Assembly (NCBI RefSeq): GCF_001280085.1
Contig: NZ_LGED01000035.1
Coordinates: 1-64,000 of the forward strand
Origin: Saccharothrix sp. NRRL B-16348
GTDB taxonomy: Bacteria > Actinomycetota > Actinomycetes > Mycobacteriales > Pseudonocardiaceae
DNA: 64,000 nt
Reading direction: 5' to 3'
Part shown: positions 8,565 to 17,789 of the stretch, in pieces
How the letters are laid out: each line of letters begins with the position of its first letter
Position numbering within the stretch: position 1 is the stretch's first letter
Program-made: the position numbers and the translations under genes
Notes under the pieces: model-generated
Databases searched by the model: none
The model's input: only the letters and a program-made list of their open reading frames with translations
Told to the model about the DNA's origin: nothing

Positions 8565-9596
8565 GTGTCGGTTCAATCGCACTCAGGCGCGCGGCCCACG
8601 CTGGAGGACGTGGCGGCCAAGGCCGGCGTCTCGCGTGCGACGGCGTCGCGGGTGCTCAACGCGTCGCCCAGGGTGAGCCCGGAGGCGCACGAGGCGGTCA
8701 CGGCGGCGGTGATGGAGTTGGGCTACCAGCCGAACCAGGCCGCGCGGGCGCTCGTGACCAGGCGTTCCGGCGCGGTGGCGGTGGTGTTCTCCGAGCCCGA
8801 GCCGAAGATCTTCGACGACCCCCACTTCGCGTGGCTGATCCGCTCGGCGGCGCGGTCGCTGGCCGACGCGGACGTGCAGATGGTGCTCATGCTGGTGCAC
8901 TCGACGCAGGACCAGGCCCGCGCCGAGCGGTTCCTGGCCGGCGGGCACGTGGACGGCGCGTTGTTGTTCGCGCCGCACAAGGGCGACCAGCTGCCGACGG
9001 TGGCGCGCAAGCTGCCGCTGCCGGTGGTGTACGCGGGCCGGCCGTGGGGCTCGCTGCGCGGGCTGCACACCGTCGACCACGACAACGAGGGCGGCGGGCT
9101 CCTGGCCACCGAGCACCTGATCTCGTTGGGGCGCAAGAAGGTCGTCTCGGTGACGGGCCCGTTGGACGAGCACTCGGCGATGGACCGGCTGGCCGGCTGG
9201 CGCACGGCGGTCGGCGCGGACGACGAGACCACGGCGTCGATGACGGCGGACGGCGGCTTCTCCCGCGAGGGCGGCAAGAAGGCGATGGAGGCGTTGCTGG
9301 CCCGCGTGCCTGATCTGGACGCGGTGTTCGTGGCGTCGGACCACATGGCCGCCGGGGTGCTGGACGCGTTGCGCGAGGCGGGCAAGCGGGTGCCGGAGGA
9401 CGTGGCCGTCGTCGGGTTCGACGACCACCCGATGATCGCGCCGCACACCACGCCGTCGTTGACCAGCGTTCGGCAGGACACCAGCGCGCAGGTCCGGCAC
9501 ATGGTGACCCACCTGCTGCGGCTGCTGCGCGGCGAGACGATCCGGGCGCGGCGCGAGGTCCTGCCCACGATGCTGGTCCGCCGCGAGTCCGCTTAG
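8565..9596 (+). CDS. cebR: LacI-family repressor of cello-oligosaccharide use (CebR-like)
   Basis: A 343-residue LacI/GalR regulator. Residues 8-30 form the helix-turn-helix (TLEDVAAKAGVSRATASRVL), followed by a periplasmic-binding-protein-like effector domain ending in FDDHPMIAPHTTPSLTSVRQ. It converges with bglC-cebG-cebF-cebE, and palindromes centred on AGCGCT, the core of the Streptomyces CebR operator, occur before both cebR and cebE. In Streptomyces CebR releases DNA when cellobiose or cellotriose binds. I chose the GTG at 8565 because GAGGAG lies 8 nt upstream; two GTGs at 8556 and 8559 overlap that site. The cellulose link is by homology and synteny. Confidence 0.88.
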   Translation: MSVQSHSGARPTLEDVAAKAGVSRATASRVLNASPRVSPEAHEAVTAAVMELGYQPNQAARALVTRRSGAVAVVFSEPEPKIFDDPHFAWLIRSAARSLADADVQMVLMLVHSTQDQARAERFLAGGHVDGALLFAPHKGDQLPTVARKLPLPVVYAGRPWGSLRGLHTVDHDNEGGGLLATEHLISLGRKKVVSVTGPLDEHSAMDRLAGWRTAVGADDETTASMTADGGFSREGGKKAMEALLARVPDLDAVFVASDHMAAGVLDALREAGKRVPEDVAVVGFDDHPMIAPHTTPSLTSVRQDTSAQVRHMVTHLLRLLRGETIRARREVLPTMLVRRESA

Positions 9597-9632
9597 TCCG
9601 AGTTGTCCGCTTGGCCGGCGTCGGGAGAGCGC

Positions 9633-9671
9633 CGGTCGGGGGCCGCCGCGGCGACATGCGGCCCCCGACCG
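9633..9671. terminator. Bidirectional terminator between cebR and bglC
   Basis: A perfect 14-bp stem (9633-9646 with 9658-9671) closing an 11-nt loop. It sits between two convergent stops and has no T-run, as is usual for actinobacterial terminators. Confidence 0.75.
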
Positions 9672-9676
9672 ACTGG

Positions 9677-11095
9677 TCACGGCAGGTCGTAGCCGGTGGC
9701 CGGGACGGCGTTGGCGCCGATCACCTCGGCCAGCGTCCTGCCGCTCCGCTTCACCGTGCGCACCTGGGTGTCGTAGTCCACGTGCACGATGCCGAACCGC
9801 TGGCTGTACCCCGCCGCCCACTCGAAGTTGTCCAGCAGCGACCACGCGAAGTACCCGCGCACGTCGACGCCCGCCGCGATGGCCTCGTGCACCGCGCGCA
9901 GGTGGTCGACCAGGTACCGGGTGCGGTCCTCGTCCACCACCTCGCCGTCCCGGACCACGTCCGGGAACGCCGACCCGTTCTCCGTGATCACGAGCGGCAG
10001 GCCCACGTCGCGCTGGAGGCGGGCCAGCAGGTCGGTGAGGCCGCGCGCGTCGACCTCCCAGCCGAACCCGGTCACCTCGCCGCGCGGCGGCAGGAACTCC
10101 ACGCCGCGCAGGCCCGGGAACGGCCCGCCGCTCACCGCGAGCGGGTCGGCCGCAGCGGCGACGCGGGTCGGGCTGTAGTAGTTCACGCCCATCCAGTCGA
10201 TCGGCGCGGCGATCACGTCCAGGTCGCCGTCGCGCACCACGGCCGTCCAGTCACCCAGCCACGCGGTGTCCTCGACGACGTCCCGCGGGTAGCCGCGACC
10301 GCCCAACGGGTCGAGGAACAGCCGGTTCTGCAGGCCGTCGACCTTGCGGGCCGCGTCCAGCTGCGAGTCGTCGTCCACCGCCAGCGCGCAGAAGTTCAGC
10401 ACGATGGAGAGCTCGTGGTCGTCCGGCGCCTGGTCCCGCATCAGCTGCACGGCCAGGCCGTGCCCGAGCATGAGGTGGTGCGCGGCCTCCAGCGACGCCT
10501 TCGGGTCGACCACGCCCGGCGCGTGGATGCCGCTGGCGTACCCGAGGAACGCCGAGCACCACGGCTCGTTCAACGTGGTCCACTGCCGCACCCGGTCGCC
10601 CAGGTGCTCGTGCGACAGCGCCGCGTACTCGGCGAACCGGTAGGCCGTGTCACGGTTGCGCCAACCTCCGTTGTCCTCCAACGCCTGCGGCAGGTCCCAG
10701 TGGTACAGCGTGACCACCGGCTGGATGCCCCGGCCGAGCAGCTCGTCCACCAGCCGGTCGTAGAACGCCAGCCCCCTCGGCTCGACGCGGCCCGCGCCGA
10801 CCGGCTGGATGCGCGGCCACGCCAGCGAGAACCGGTAGGCGCCCAGGCCGAGCTCCGCCATCAGCTCCACGTCGGCCGGGTAGCGGTGGTAGTGGTCGCA
10901 CGCCGGGTCGCCGGTGTGGCCCTCGTGCACCGCGCCCGGTGTGGCCGCGAACGTGTCCCAAATGGACGGACCGCGACCGTCAACGCCGGTCGCGCCCTCG
11001 ATCTGGAAGGACGCCGTCGCCGCTCCCCACAGGAAATCCGGTGGGAAGCGCAGCAGGTCCCGCCCGACCTCGGTGTCCGGGTCGGTTGTCGTCAT
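9677..11095 (-). CDS. bglC: GH1 beta-glucosidase
   Basis: A 472-residue cytosolic family 1 glycoside hydrolase with no signal peptide. It carries the N-terminal signature [15 protein letters not shown], the acid/base Glu in [10 protein letters not shown] and the nucleophile Glu in ITENGSAF; the length is normal for GH1. As last gene of the cebEFG-bglC operon it should hydrolyse imported cellobiose and cello-oligosaccharides to glucose. The start is taken as the ATG at 11095; a GTG at 11107, which overlaps the cebG stop, would add four residues and is possible. Only 8 nt separate it from cebG, and a strong hairpin follows its stop. Confidence 0.92.
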   Translation of the reverse strand: MTTTDPDTEVGRDLLRFPPDFLWGAATASFQIEGATGVDGRGPSIWDTFAATPGAVHEGHTGDPACDHYHRYPADVELMAELGLGAYRFSLAWPRIQPVGAGRVEPRGLAFYDRLVDELLGRGIQPVVTLYHWDLPQALEDNGGWRNRDTAYRFAEYAALSHEHLGDRVRQWTTLNEPWCSAFLGYASGIHAPGVVDPKASLEAAHHLMLGHGLAVQLMRDQAPDDHELSIVLNFCALAVDDDSQLDAARKVDGLQNRLFLDPLGGRGYPRDVVEDTAWLGDWTAVVRDGDLDVIAAPIDWMGVNYYSPTRVAAAADPLAVSGGPFPGLRGVEFLPPRGEVTGFGWEVDARGLTDLLARLQRDVGLPLVITENGSAFPDVVRDGEVVDEDRTRYLVDHLRAVHEAIAAGVDVRGYFAWSLLDNFEWAAGYSQRFGIVHVDYDTQVRTVKRSGRTLAEVIGANAVPATGYDLP

Positions 11096-11103
11096 CTCCG
11101 AGT

Positions 11104-11928
11104 TCACCCCTTCACAGCGCCCTGCATGATCCCGCCGACGATCTGCCGCGCCAGCAGGATGAAGATCCCCACGACCGGCAGCACCGCGAGCGACGCGCCG
11201 GAGAGCATGAGCGAGTAGTCCGTGTAGTAGCCGCTGGCCAGCGTCGACAATGCCACCTGGACCGTGGGGCTGTCGTTCGGGTCCAGCACGATCAGCGGCC
11301 AGAAGAAGTCGTTCCACGCGGTCATGAACGTGAACATGCCCATCACCGCCGCCTGCGGGCGCACCGCCGGGAACGCCACGTGCCAGAACGTCTTGAGCAC
11401 CGAGCAGCCGTCCACCCGTGCCGCCTCGATCAGCTCGTACGGCACGGACTCCTCGCACGCCTGCCGCATCCAGAACACCGAGAACGCGCCGATCAACGCG
11501 GGCACGATCACCGCCTGGAGCGTGCCGTACCAGTCGAGGTCCGACATCAGCATGTACAGCGGGATGACGCCGAGCTGCGTGGGCACCATCGACGTGCCGA
11601 CCACGATGAGGAACAGCGAGTTGCCGCCCCGGAACCGCAGCCGGGCGAACGCGAACCCCGCCAACGTGCCGAGCACGACGTTGCTGATCGCCACCGTGCC
11701 CGCGACCACCATCGAGTTCTGCATCGCGAGCCAGAAGTCGACGGTGTCGAACACCCTGGTCAGGTTGTCGATCAGGTTCCCGCCCGGGATCAGCGATGGC
11801 ACCGCGTCGCCCAACGCGGAGTTGTCCTTGCTGGCGATGAGGAACGAGTAGTACAGCGGGAACACCGACGCGAGCAGGATCACCACCAGCACGGCGTAGG
11901 CGAGCGGCCCGGCCTTCGTGAAGCGCAT
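11104..11928 (-). CDS. cebG: Cello-oligosaccharide ABC transporter permease CebG
   Basis: A 274-residue MalG-type inner-membrane permease with six predicted helices, starting with [16 protein letters not shown]. The cytoplasmic EAA loop that contacts the ATPase is [14 protein letters not shown]. It pairs with CebF to form the channel for sugar delivered by CebE. The ATG at 11928 has AAGGGG 8 nt upstream; the GTG at 11937 overlaps the cebF stop but has no free ribosome site. No ATPase gene is present in the operon, as in Streptomyces, where the shared MsiK subunit encoded elsewhere energises the transporter. Confidence 0.92.
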   Translation of the reverse strand: MRFTKAGPLAYAVLVVILLASVFPLYYSFLIASKDNSALGDAVPSLIPGGNLIDNLTRVFDTVDFWLAMQNSMVVAGTVAISNVVLGTLAGFAFARLRFRGGNSLFLIVVGTSMVPTQLGVIPLYMLMSDLDWYGTLQAVIVPALIGAFSVFWMRQACEESVPYELIEAARVDGCSVLKTFWHVAFPAVRPQAAVMGMFTFMTAWNDFFWPLIVLDPNDSPTVQVALSTLASGYYTDYSLMLSGASLAVLPVVGIFILLARQIVGGIMQGAVKG

Positions 11929-11933
11929 GGCCC

Positions 11934-12914
11934 TCACCCCTTCGACGCGATGCGCCGCGCCACCGTGAAGTTGACGACCGCGACCACCAGGATCACCAGG
12001 AACAGCACCCACGCGATGGCCGACGAGTACCCCGCGTCGAACAACCGGAAGCCCTTCTCGTACAGGTACATCACCAGGGTCTGGAACTGCCGGTCGTCAC
12101 CGCCGGTGCCGGTCGCCGTGCCGCCCGGGTCGAACAGCTGCGGCTCCACGAACAGCTGCATGCCGCCGATGGTCGACACGATGACGGTGAACAGGATCGT
12201 CGGCCGGATGCTCGGCACGGTGATCGACCAGAACACCCGCCAGCGGGACGCTCCGTCCAGCATCGCCGACTCGTACATGTCCTTGGGCACGGACTGCATC
12301 GCGGCCAGGTAGATCAGCGCGTTGTAGCCGGTCCACCGCCACATCACCATCGAGCTGATCGCCAGGTGCGAGGCCCACGTCGAAGCGCGCCAGTCGACCG
12401 GGTCGACGCCGACGAAGCCGAGCAGGGCGTTGACGATGCCGAAGTCGCGGCCGTACAGCTGCGCGAACACGAGCGCCACCGCGGCCACCGAGATCACGTT
12501 CGGCAGCAGCACGCCCGCGCGCCAGAACGCCCGGCCGCGCAGGCCGCGGTCGAGCAGGGCGGCCAGCCCGAGCGCGGCGAACAGCTGCGGGATCGTGGAG
12601 AGCAGGAACAGGCTGACCGTGTTGCCCAGCGCGTTCCAGAAGTTCTTGTCCGACAGCAGTTCGGTGTAGTTGGCCAGGCCGGTGAAGCCCTGGTCGCCGT
12701 CGATGAGCTGCCACTCGTGCAGCGACACCCACGCGGTGTACAGCAGCGGGTAGAGGCCGAAGATCCCGAACACCACGAAGAACGGCGCGACGATGACGTA
12801 CGGCGTGTACTTCGTGTCGAGCCGGCCGAGCTTGTCCCGCCACGACAGGCGCTGCGCCGGCGGCGGGAGGGGCGTCGTGCCCCGTCCCGCCGCCCGTTCC
12901 GGTGCGACCGTCAC
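11934..12914 (-). CDS. cebF: Cello-oligosaccharide ABC transporter permease CebF
   Basis: A 326-residue MalF-type permease. A cytoplasmic N-terminus rich in Pro and Arg precedes six membrane helices, the first being [20 protein letters not shown]. The EAA loop is [15 protein letters not shown]. Its GTG start overlaps the cebE stop in a GTGA arrangement, so translation is coupled and subunit ratios are controlled. Open reading continues upstream of 12914 into cebE, but nothing there resembles a permease. Confidence 0.92.
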   Translation of the reverse strand: MTVAPERAAGRGTTPLPPPAQRLSWRDKLGRLDTKYTPYVIVAPFFVVFGIFGLYPLLYTAWVSLHEWQLIDGDQGFTGLANYTELLSDKNFWNALGNTVSLFLLSTIPQLFAALGLAALLDRGLRGRAFWRAGVLLPNVISVAAVALVFAQLYGRDFGIVNALLGFVGVDPVDWRASTWASHLAISSMVMWRWTGYNALIYLAAMQSVPKDMYESAMLDGASRWRVFWSITVPSIRPTILFTVIVSTIGGMQLFVEPQLFDPGGTATGTGGDDRQFQTLVMYLYEKGFRLFDAGYSSAIAWVLFLVILVVAVVNFTVARRIASKG

Positions 12915-14194
12915 TTGGCGGCGTCCCGCGCTTCCTGGACGGCCTGGTCGAACGCGTCCGAAGTGGACTGCTTGCCCGTCTCCACGCGCGAGAGGGCGTT
13001 GTTGAAGACCGGCGTCACCTTGGAGTCCTTGGTGCCGCGGTACGTGGGCTTCAGGTTCTCCGCGGAGTTGCCGAAGATCTGGCCGACGGGCGCGGAGTTG
13101 AAGTACTCGTTCTTGGTCGAGGTGACCTCGGGGTCCTGGTACGCGGCGGGCTCGCTGGGCAGGTTGCCGGTCTCCTTGAAGATCCGCTTCTGCTGCTCGG
13201 GCGCGGTCAGCCACTTGGCCAGCTCGTAGGCTTCCTTGGGGTGCTTGCCCTGCTTGGGCACGGCCAGGAACGAGCCGCCCCAGTTGCCGCCGCCACCGGG
13301 CGCGGCGGCCACGTCCCACTTGCCCGCGGCCTCGTCGCCCGCGCCGGCCTTGATCAGGGCGAGCGCCCAGGCCGGGCAGGTGGTGGTGGCGAAGGACGCC
13401 TGCTTGAGCGCGACGTTCCAGTCCTGGCTGAACGGGGCCAGCGCGCCGGTCTGCTTCTTCTCGCCCAGGCTCGCGGCGAGCGTGAAGGCCTGCTTGACCT
13501 TGTCGTTGCGGTCGCCGATGAACGAGTCGTCGGCCTTGGCGAAGTAGCCCTCCTCGGTCTGGTCGAGGATCGCCTTGTAGACGTTCTGGGCGGTGTCGAC
13601 GAACTTCACGTTCGGCGTCTTCCGGGTGAAGGTGTCCGCGACCTTCAGGTAGTCCTGCCAGGTCGGCCACAGCTTGCCGACGTCCTCGCGGTCGGTGGGC
13701 AGGCCGGCGGCCTCGAACAGGTCACGCCGGTAGCAGAGCGCGAGGCTGCCCATGTCGGTGCCGAGGCCGAGCACGAAGTTCCCGCCGTCGGTGGTGCCCT
13801 GGTTCCACTTCCAGGCCGCCCACTGGCCCTCAAGCTCCTTGGCGCCGTGGTCCGCGAGGTTGACGAACTTGTCCTTGGACTGGCGGAACTGCGTGATGTT
13901 GCCTTCCTCGATCGCCACGATGTCGGCGGCGCCCCGACCACCCGCGAGCTGCGTGGCGAGCTGCGTGTGGTGCTGCTCCATCTTGACCGTGCGCTGCTCG
14001 ATCTCGATGTCCGGGTGCGCGGCCTGGTACTCCTTGATCAGGTTGGTGTAGCCGAAGTCGGAGAAGATCCCGATCGACAGCTTGATCTTGCCGTCGCCCG
14101 CGTCACCTCCCCCGCCACCACACCCGGCCACCAGGGCGGCGGCCAACGCCACCGCGGTGATCGACGTCGTCCGGCCGACCAGAGTCCTGCTCAT
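12911..14194 (-). CDS. cebE: Cello-oligosaccharide-binding lipoprotein CebE
   Basis: A 427-residue family 1 extracellular sugar-binding protein. The N-terminal signal ends in a lipobox, LVAGC, so the mature protein starts at Cys25 and is lipid-anchored outside the membrane. Family hallmarks include DIVAIEEGNI near residue 95 and GGGGNWGGSFLAVP near 305, the latter close to Streptomyces CebE. It captures cello-oligosaccharides for CebF-CebG. It is the first gene of the operon, with a GAGGA ribosome site before the ATG and a perfect LacI palindrome 43 bp upstream of the start codon, placed to block initiation. Confidence 0.92.
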   Translation of the reverse strand: MSRTLVGRTTSITAVALAAALVAGCGGGGGDAGDGKIKLSIGIFSDFGYTNLIKEYQAAHPDIEIEQRTVKMEQHHTQLATQLAGGRGAADIVAIEEGNITQFRQSKDKFVNLADHGAKELEGQWAAWKWNQGTTDGGNFVLGLGTDMGSLALCYRRDLFEAAGLPTDREDVGKLWPTWQDYLKVADTFTRKTPNVKFVDTAQNVYKAILDQTEEGYFAKADDSFIGDRNDKVKQAFTLAASLGEKKQTGALAPFSQDWNVALKQASFATTTCPAWALALIKAGAGDEAAGKWDVAAAPGGGGNWGGSFLAVPKQGKHPKEAYELAKWLTAPEQQKRIFKETGNLPSEPAAYQDPEVTSTKNEYFNSAPVGQIFGNSAENLKPTYRGTKDSKVTPVFNNALSRVETGKQSTSDAFDQAVQEARDAAK

Positions 14195-14236
14195 CCGTCC
14201 TCCTCGACGCGCTCGCCGGGCTCGGACCCGACGTCA

Positions 14237-14250
14237 TGAGAGCGCTCTCA
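14237..14250. promoter_or_regulatory. Perfect CebR-type operator before cebE
   Basis: TGAGAGCGCTCTCA is a perfect 14-bp palindrome. It differs at two symmetrical positions from the Streptomyces CebR operator TGGGAGCGCTCCCA and keeps the AGCGCT core. It lies 43 bp upstream of cebE in the 312-bp divergent gap. Confidence 0.82.
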
Positions 14251-14315
14251 CAGTCGTGAGTCACGGTCCGCGCTGTCAACCCGGGAAGGACCGGTCGACA
14301 CCGTTCCGCAACATT

Positions 14316-14329
14316 CTGAAGCGCTCTCG
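14316..14329. promoter_or_regulatory. Weaker second CebR-like half-operator
   Basis: CTGAAGCGCTCTCG keeps the core and one good arm (9 of 14 matches). A further half-site, CGCGCTCTCG, is at 14455-14464. Together they could form auxiliary operators across the divergent gap 14195-14506; the rest of that gap shows no gene. Confidence 0.35.
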
Positions 14330-14506
14330 TGCGCCGACCGTGACAGTCGCGCGACGTTCCGTGAGCCCGGCGGCGGGTCGTTCGAAGCCGGGTGGCCCGG
14401 CCCTCGCCCGGGCCACCCCGCACCCTGTTAGAGGGGATTCGACGTCGGATGTGACGCGCTCTCGAAAGAATTCCTGTGACCCGCGTCGCACTGCTACGTT
14501 GCGTGA

Positions 14507-15070
14507 GTGGTCCACACGCATGAACTCGTGATGTCGGAATCCGAGCTGGTCAAGCGCTACTCGTCGTGGGACCGGCGCGAACACGAACGGGAGTGGGCGG
14601 TGCTGACGGCCTTGCACCAACGCGCGCCCGGCTCTTCGCCGGTTCCGCTGAGCGCCGACCTCGCCGCGACGCCGCCGTGGGTCCGGATGAGCCGCCTGCC
14701 GGGAACACCCCTGGGCGGCACGCTGACCGGCGACGAACTGGACGCCTTGGAGTCCGCGTTGCGCGCTCTGTGGGCCGTGCCGACCGACGGCCTGCCACCA
14801 CGCCGCTTCCACCCCGACGAAGCCTGGCGGGTGACCGGGGAGAAGTTCGCCACCGCACGCCGGCCGCCCGGGATCATCGGCGACGCGTTCGACCGCGCGG
14901 TGGACCTGCTGTCCGGCCCTCCCCCGGCCGAGGCGTCCGATCCGGTGCTCGGGCACGGCGACCCGAACGTGGCCAACTACCTGTGGGACGGCCAACGGAT
15001 CCGGCTCGCAACCGCCCGACCGATGCCTCACCCAACCGCCTCACATCGGACCCGGCGCACCCCCATCTAG
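14507..15070 (+). pseudogene. 3'-truncated aminoglycoside/choline-type phosphotransferase
   Basis: The first 170 codons read as an APH-family kinase: KRYSSWDRREHEREW near the start, PWVRMSRLPG near residue 58 and the catalytic loop LGHGDPNVANYLWDG near 150. Immediately after the loop, where the family should give a DFE metal-binding motif and about 90 more residues, the reading becomes a short Pro/Arg/Ser tail and stops. With the metal-binding Asp and the C-terminal lobe missing, the product should be inactive. A 132-bp palindromic element begins directly after the stop and may mark the deletion or insertion point. A TACGTT -10 hexamer ends 6 nt before the GTG start, so the remnant may still be transcribed leaderless. 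A newly evolved short protein is less likely. Confidence 0.7.
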
Positions 15071-15202
15071 GCCCGATTTGACATGGGTTCGGGTGCTTTA
15101 GGCTGGTCGAAGCCGGCAGGCCCGGCGGGACGCTTTACCCCGCCGGGCCTGCCGGCTTTGGCCTGCCTGGAGTGCCCGTAAGGGCCCCATGTCAAATCGA
15201 GC
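15071..15202. repeat. 132-bp palindromic (MITE-like) element
   Basis: Its ends are 17-bp inverted repeats with one mismatch (15071-15087 and 15186-15202), containing CGATTTGACATGGG and its complement. The inner arms match imperfectly, and the centre is a perfect stem of 19 bp or more around a short loop (15111-15158), so the whole element can fold into one long hairpin. It carries no ORF. The form suits a non-autonomous mobile element or a dispersed REP-type repeat. No second copy is present in this window. Confidence 0.6.
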
Positions 15203-15216
15203 CGAACAGCACCACC

Positions 15217-15263
15217 GACCCGGTGGCCCGCTCCTCCCCCGAAGAAGAGCGGGCCACCGGGTC
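15217..15263. terminator. Terminator after the FtsX-like permease gene
   Basis: A perfect 17-bp stem (15217-15233 with 15247-15263) with a 13-nt loop, 2 nt beyond the permease stop on the minus strand. On the plus strand TTT follows, so it probably works both ways. Confidence 0.85.
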
Positions 15264-15265
15264 TT

Positions 15266-17785
15266 TCACGCCTCGGCCATCCCCGCGACGACCGAGGTCC
15301 GGGCGGCACGCCGGGCGGGCAGCGCGGCGGCCAGGATCGCCGCCACCACGGCGCCGGCGAGCATCACGCCGATCTGCCCGAACGGCACCACGAGATCCAC
15401 CGAGATGGTGTCGTTCGACAACGCCTCGGTGAGCACCCAGCCGAAGCCGATGCCGAGCAGCAGCCCGATCGCCGCGCCCATCAACGCCATCAGCACCGAC
15501 TCGACCACCAGCATCAGCCGCAGCTGGCCGCGCGTCAGCCCCAACGCCCGCAGCAACGCCGACTCCCGCGTCCGCTCCAGCACCGACAGCGTCAACGTGT
15601 TGGCGATGCCGAACAACGCGATCACCACGGCCAACCCGATCAGCGCCCAGATGAACGCGAGCACCTGGTTGAGCTGCTGGTTGAGCTGCTCCTTGGTCTC
15701 CGCCGCACTGTCCAGCAGCGCCAACGGCGACGGGTCGGTGACCTTCTCGACGGCCGCGCGACCGTTCACGGCGCCGTCCTTGAGCTTGACCAGGATGCTG
15801 TCGTAGCCTGCGGCGGCCTGCTCGAACCGCAACGACGTCTCCATCGTCATGATCCCGTCGGACAGCCGCTGGCCCTCGACCACCGCGACCACCTTGAGCT
15901 CCTGCGCCTCGCCCTTGCCCGGCTTGATCGACAGCACCGAGCCGACGGACACGTTGGCGCGCTTGGCGTAGTCGGCGTTCACCGCGATCGTGCCGTCACC
16001 GAGGTCGTCGAGCGACCCGCTGGTCACCGTCGGCCGGAACAGGTTGCCGATCGCGTCACGCGGCACACCGGTGAAGTACCCGCGCTCCCCGAAGACGACG
16101 GTGGTCGGCGCGACCTTCGCCACCTCCGGCACGGCGGCCAGCTGCTCGGCCAGCTCCTTGGGCAGTGGCCGGTCGTAGACCGCGGACGTCACCGTGTAGT
16201 CGGCGGGCATCCGCTCGTCGATCTCGGCGTTCGCGGTCTCCTTGGCGCTGTTGGCGACCACGGTCACCAGCGACACGATCGTCACGCCGATCATCAACGC
16301 CGCGGTGGTCGCGGCGGTGCGCTTCGGGTTGCGGCCGGCGTTGGCCGACGCGAGCTTGGCGGGCACGCCGAGCAGCGCCCGGGGCAGCGCGCCGAGGACC
16401 CGGTTGACCGGGCCGACCAGCAGCGGACCCAGCACGAGCACCGCGCCGAGCAACGCCATCGTGCCCGCGCCGCTGGTGAACATGGCCGCTTCCTCGTCGT
16501 CCATGCCCATGCCGAACACCACCGCGCCGACACCGATCACGCCCAGCAGCACGGCGGTCAGCACGCGGACCACGCCGGTGCGGGAGACCTCCTCGCCGCT
16601 GTCGGGCTGGCTGCGCAGCGCGGCCACCGGCGCGACCCGGGTCGCCTTGCGGGCGGGCAGCACCGCGGCGAGCACGGTCACCAGCGTGCCGACCGCGAAC
16701 GCGGCGACCACGGTCGTGACCGTCAGGGGCAGCGTCACCGTGCCCTCGCCGTCGTTGAACGAGAACATCACCCGTTGCAGCAGGGCGGACACGCCGATCC
16801 CGCCGAGCAGGCCGATCACCGACGCGGTCAGGCCCATCACCAGCGCCTCGGCCAGCACGCTCCGGAACACCTGGCCGCGGCTCGCGCCGACGCAGCGCAT
16901 CAGCGCCAGCTCACGGGTGCGCTGGGCCACCAGGATGGTGAACGTGTTGTAGATGACCATGGCCGCCACGACCAGCGCGATGATCGCGAACGCCAGCAGC
17001 AGCGTGGTGAACTCGCCCGACCGGGCCTCGACCCGTTCCAGCGTCTCCTTGGTCAGCTCCTCGCCGCTCTGGATCCGGAAACCGTTGTCGCCGATGGCCT
17101 TGCGGACGTTGTCCACCACCTGCTGCTGCGTGAAACCGGGCGCGGCGGTGGCGACCACCTGGTACGGCGGGCGTTCCGGCTCCAGCGCCTGGAACGCGTC
17201 GGGCGTCAGTCCGATGTGGTCGAAGCCCCCCAGCGACAGCTGGTTCGTGCCCTGCTGGTACGTGCCGACGAGCGTGTAGGTGTGCCGCTGGTCCTCCTTG
17301 CCCAGCAGCACGACCGGCTGCCCGATCGTCAGCTTGGCGGTGGCGGCGGTGCGCTTGTCGACGGCGATCTCGTCGGCCTTGGTCGGGTAGCGACCCTCGG
17401 CCAGGTCGAACTCGCGCAGCTTCTCGGTGCTCGCCAGCGGAACGGCAAACGCGGGCTTCGCCTTGCCGTTGGCGGCGACCAGCGGCACGGTCTGCGAGTC
17501 GCGCGGGTCGGCGCCCGCCACGCCCGGCGCCTGCCGGATCTTCGCCAGCGTCTCCGGGGTGATGCCGGGGATCTCGGTGGACTCTTCGGACGACCCGCCG
17601 TCCACGGTGACCGAGACGTCGACGTTGCGCGCGTCCTTGGCGAACTCGTCGCGCAGGCTCGCGTTCATGGCGTCGCCGAGGACGAGCGTGCCGGTCACGA
17701 AGGCGACGCCGAGGGCGATCGCCACCGAGGACAGCACGAGCCGCGCGGTGCGGGCTTTGAGGCCCGCGATGATCGTGCGCAGCAT
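15266..17785 (-). CDS. FtsX-like ABC transporter permease
   Basis: An 839-residue membrane protein with the MacB/FtsX layout twice. A first helix near the N-terminus (VLSSVAIALGVAFVTGTLVL) leads to a large external domain (about 45-255), then three FtsX helices (about 265-385). A second helix pair, external domain (about 500-700) and final three helices (about 720-835) follow. Such duplicated permeases act with a LolD/MacB-type ATPase as mechanotransmitters or exporters of lipids, peptides or antimicrobials; the substrate here is unknown. The ATPase gene lies 4 nt upstream in the same operon. No outer subunit or two-component sensor is adjacent. Confidence 0.9.
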   Translation of the reverse strand: MLRTIIAGLKARTARLVLSSVAIALGVAFVTGTLVLGDAMNASLRDEFAKDARNVDVSVTVDGGSSEESTEIPGITPETLAKIRQAPGVAGADPRDSQTVPLVAANGKAKPAFAVPLASTEKLREFDLAEGRYPTKADEIAVDKRTAATAKLTIGQPVVLLGKEDQRHTYTLVGTYQQGTNQLSLGGFDHIGLTPDAFQALEPERPPYQVVATAAPGFTQQQVVDNVRKAIGDNGFRIQSGEELTKETLERVEARSGEFTTLLLAFAIIALVVAAMVIYNTFTILVAQRTRELALMRCVGASRGQVFRSVLAEALVMGLTASVIGLLGGIGVSALLQRVMFSFNDGEGTVTLPLTVTTVVAAFAVGTLVTVLAAVLPARKATRVAPVAALRSQPDSGEEVSRTGVVRVLTAVLLGVIGVGAVVFGMGMDDEEAAMFTSGAGTMALLGAVLVLGPLLVGPVNRVLGALPRALLGVPAKLASANAGRNPKRTAATTAALMIGVTIVSLVTVVANSAKETANAEIDERMPADYTVTSAVYDRPLPKELAEQLAAVPEVAKVAPTTVVFGERGYFTGVPRDAIGNLFRPTVTSGSLDDLGDGTIAVNADYAKRANVSVGSVLSIKPGKGEAQELKVVAVVEGQRLSDGIMTMETSLRFEQAAAGYDSILVKLKDGAVNGRAAVEKVTDPSPLALLDSAAETKEQLNQQLNQVLAFIWALIGLAVVIALFGIANTLTLSVLERTRESALLRALGLTRGQLRLMLVVESVLMALMGAAIGLLLGIGFGWVLTEALSNDTISVDLVVPFGQIGVMLAGAVVAAILAAALPARRAARTSVVAGMAEA

Positions 17786-17789
17786 CAGG

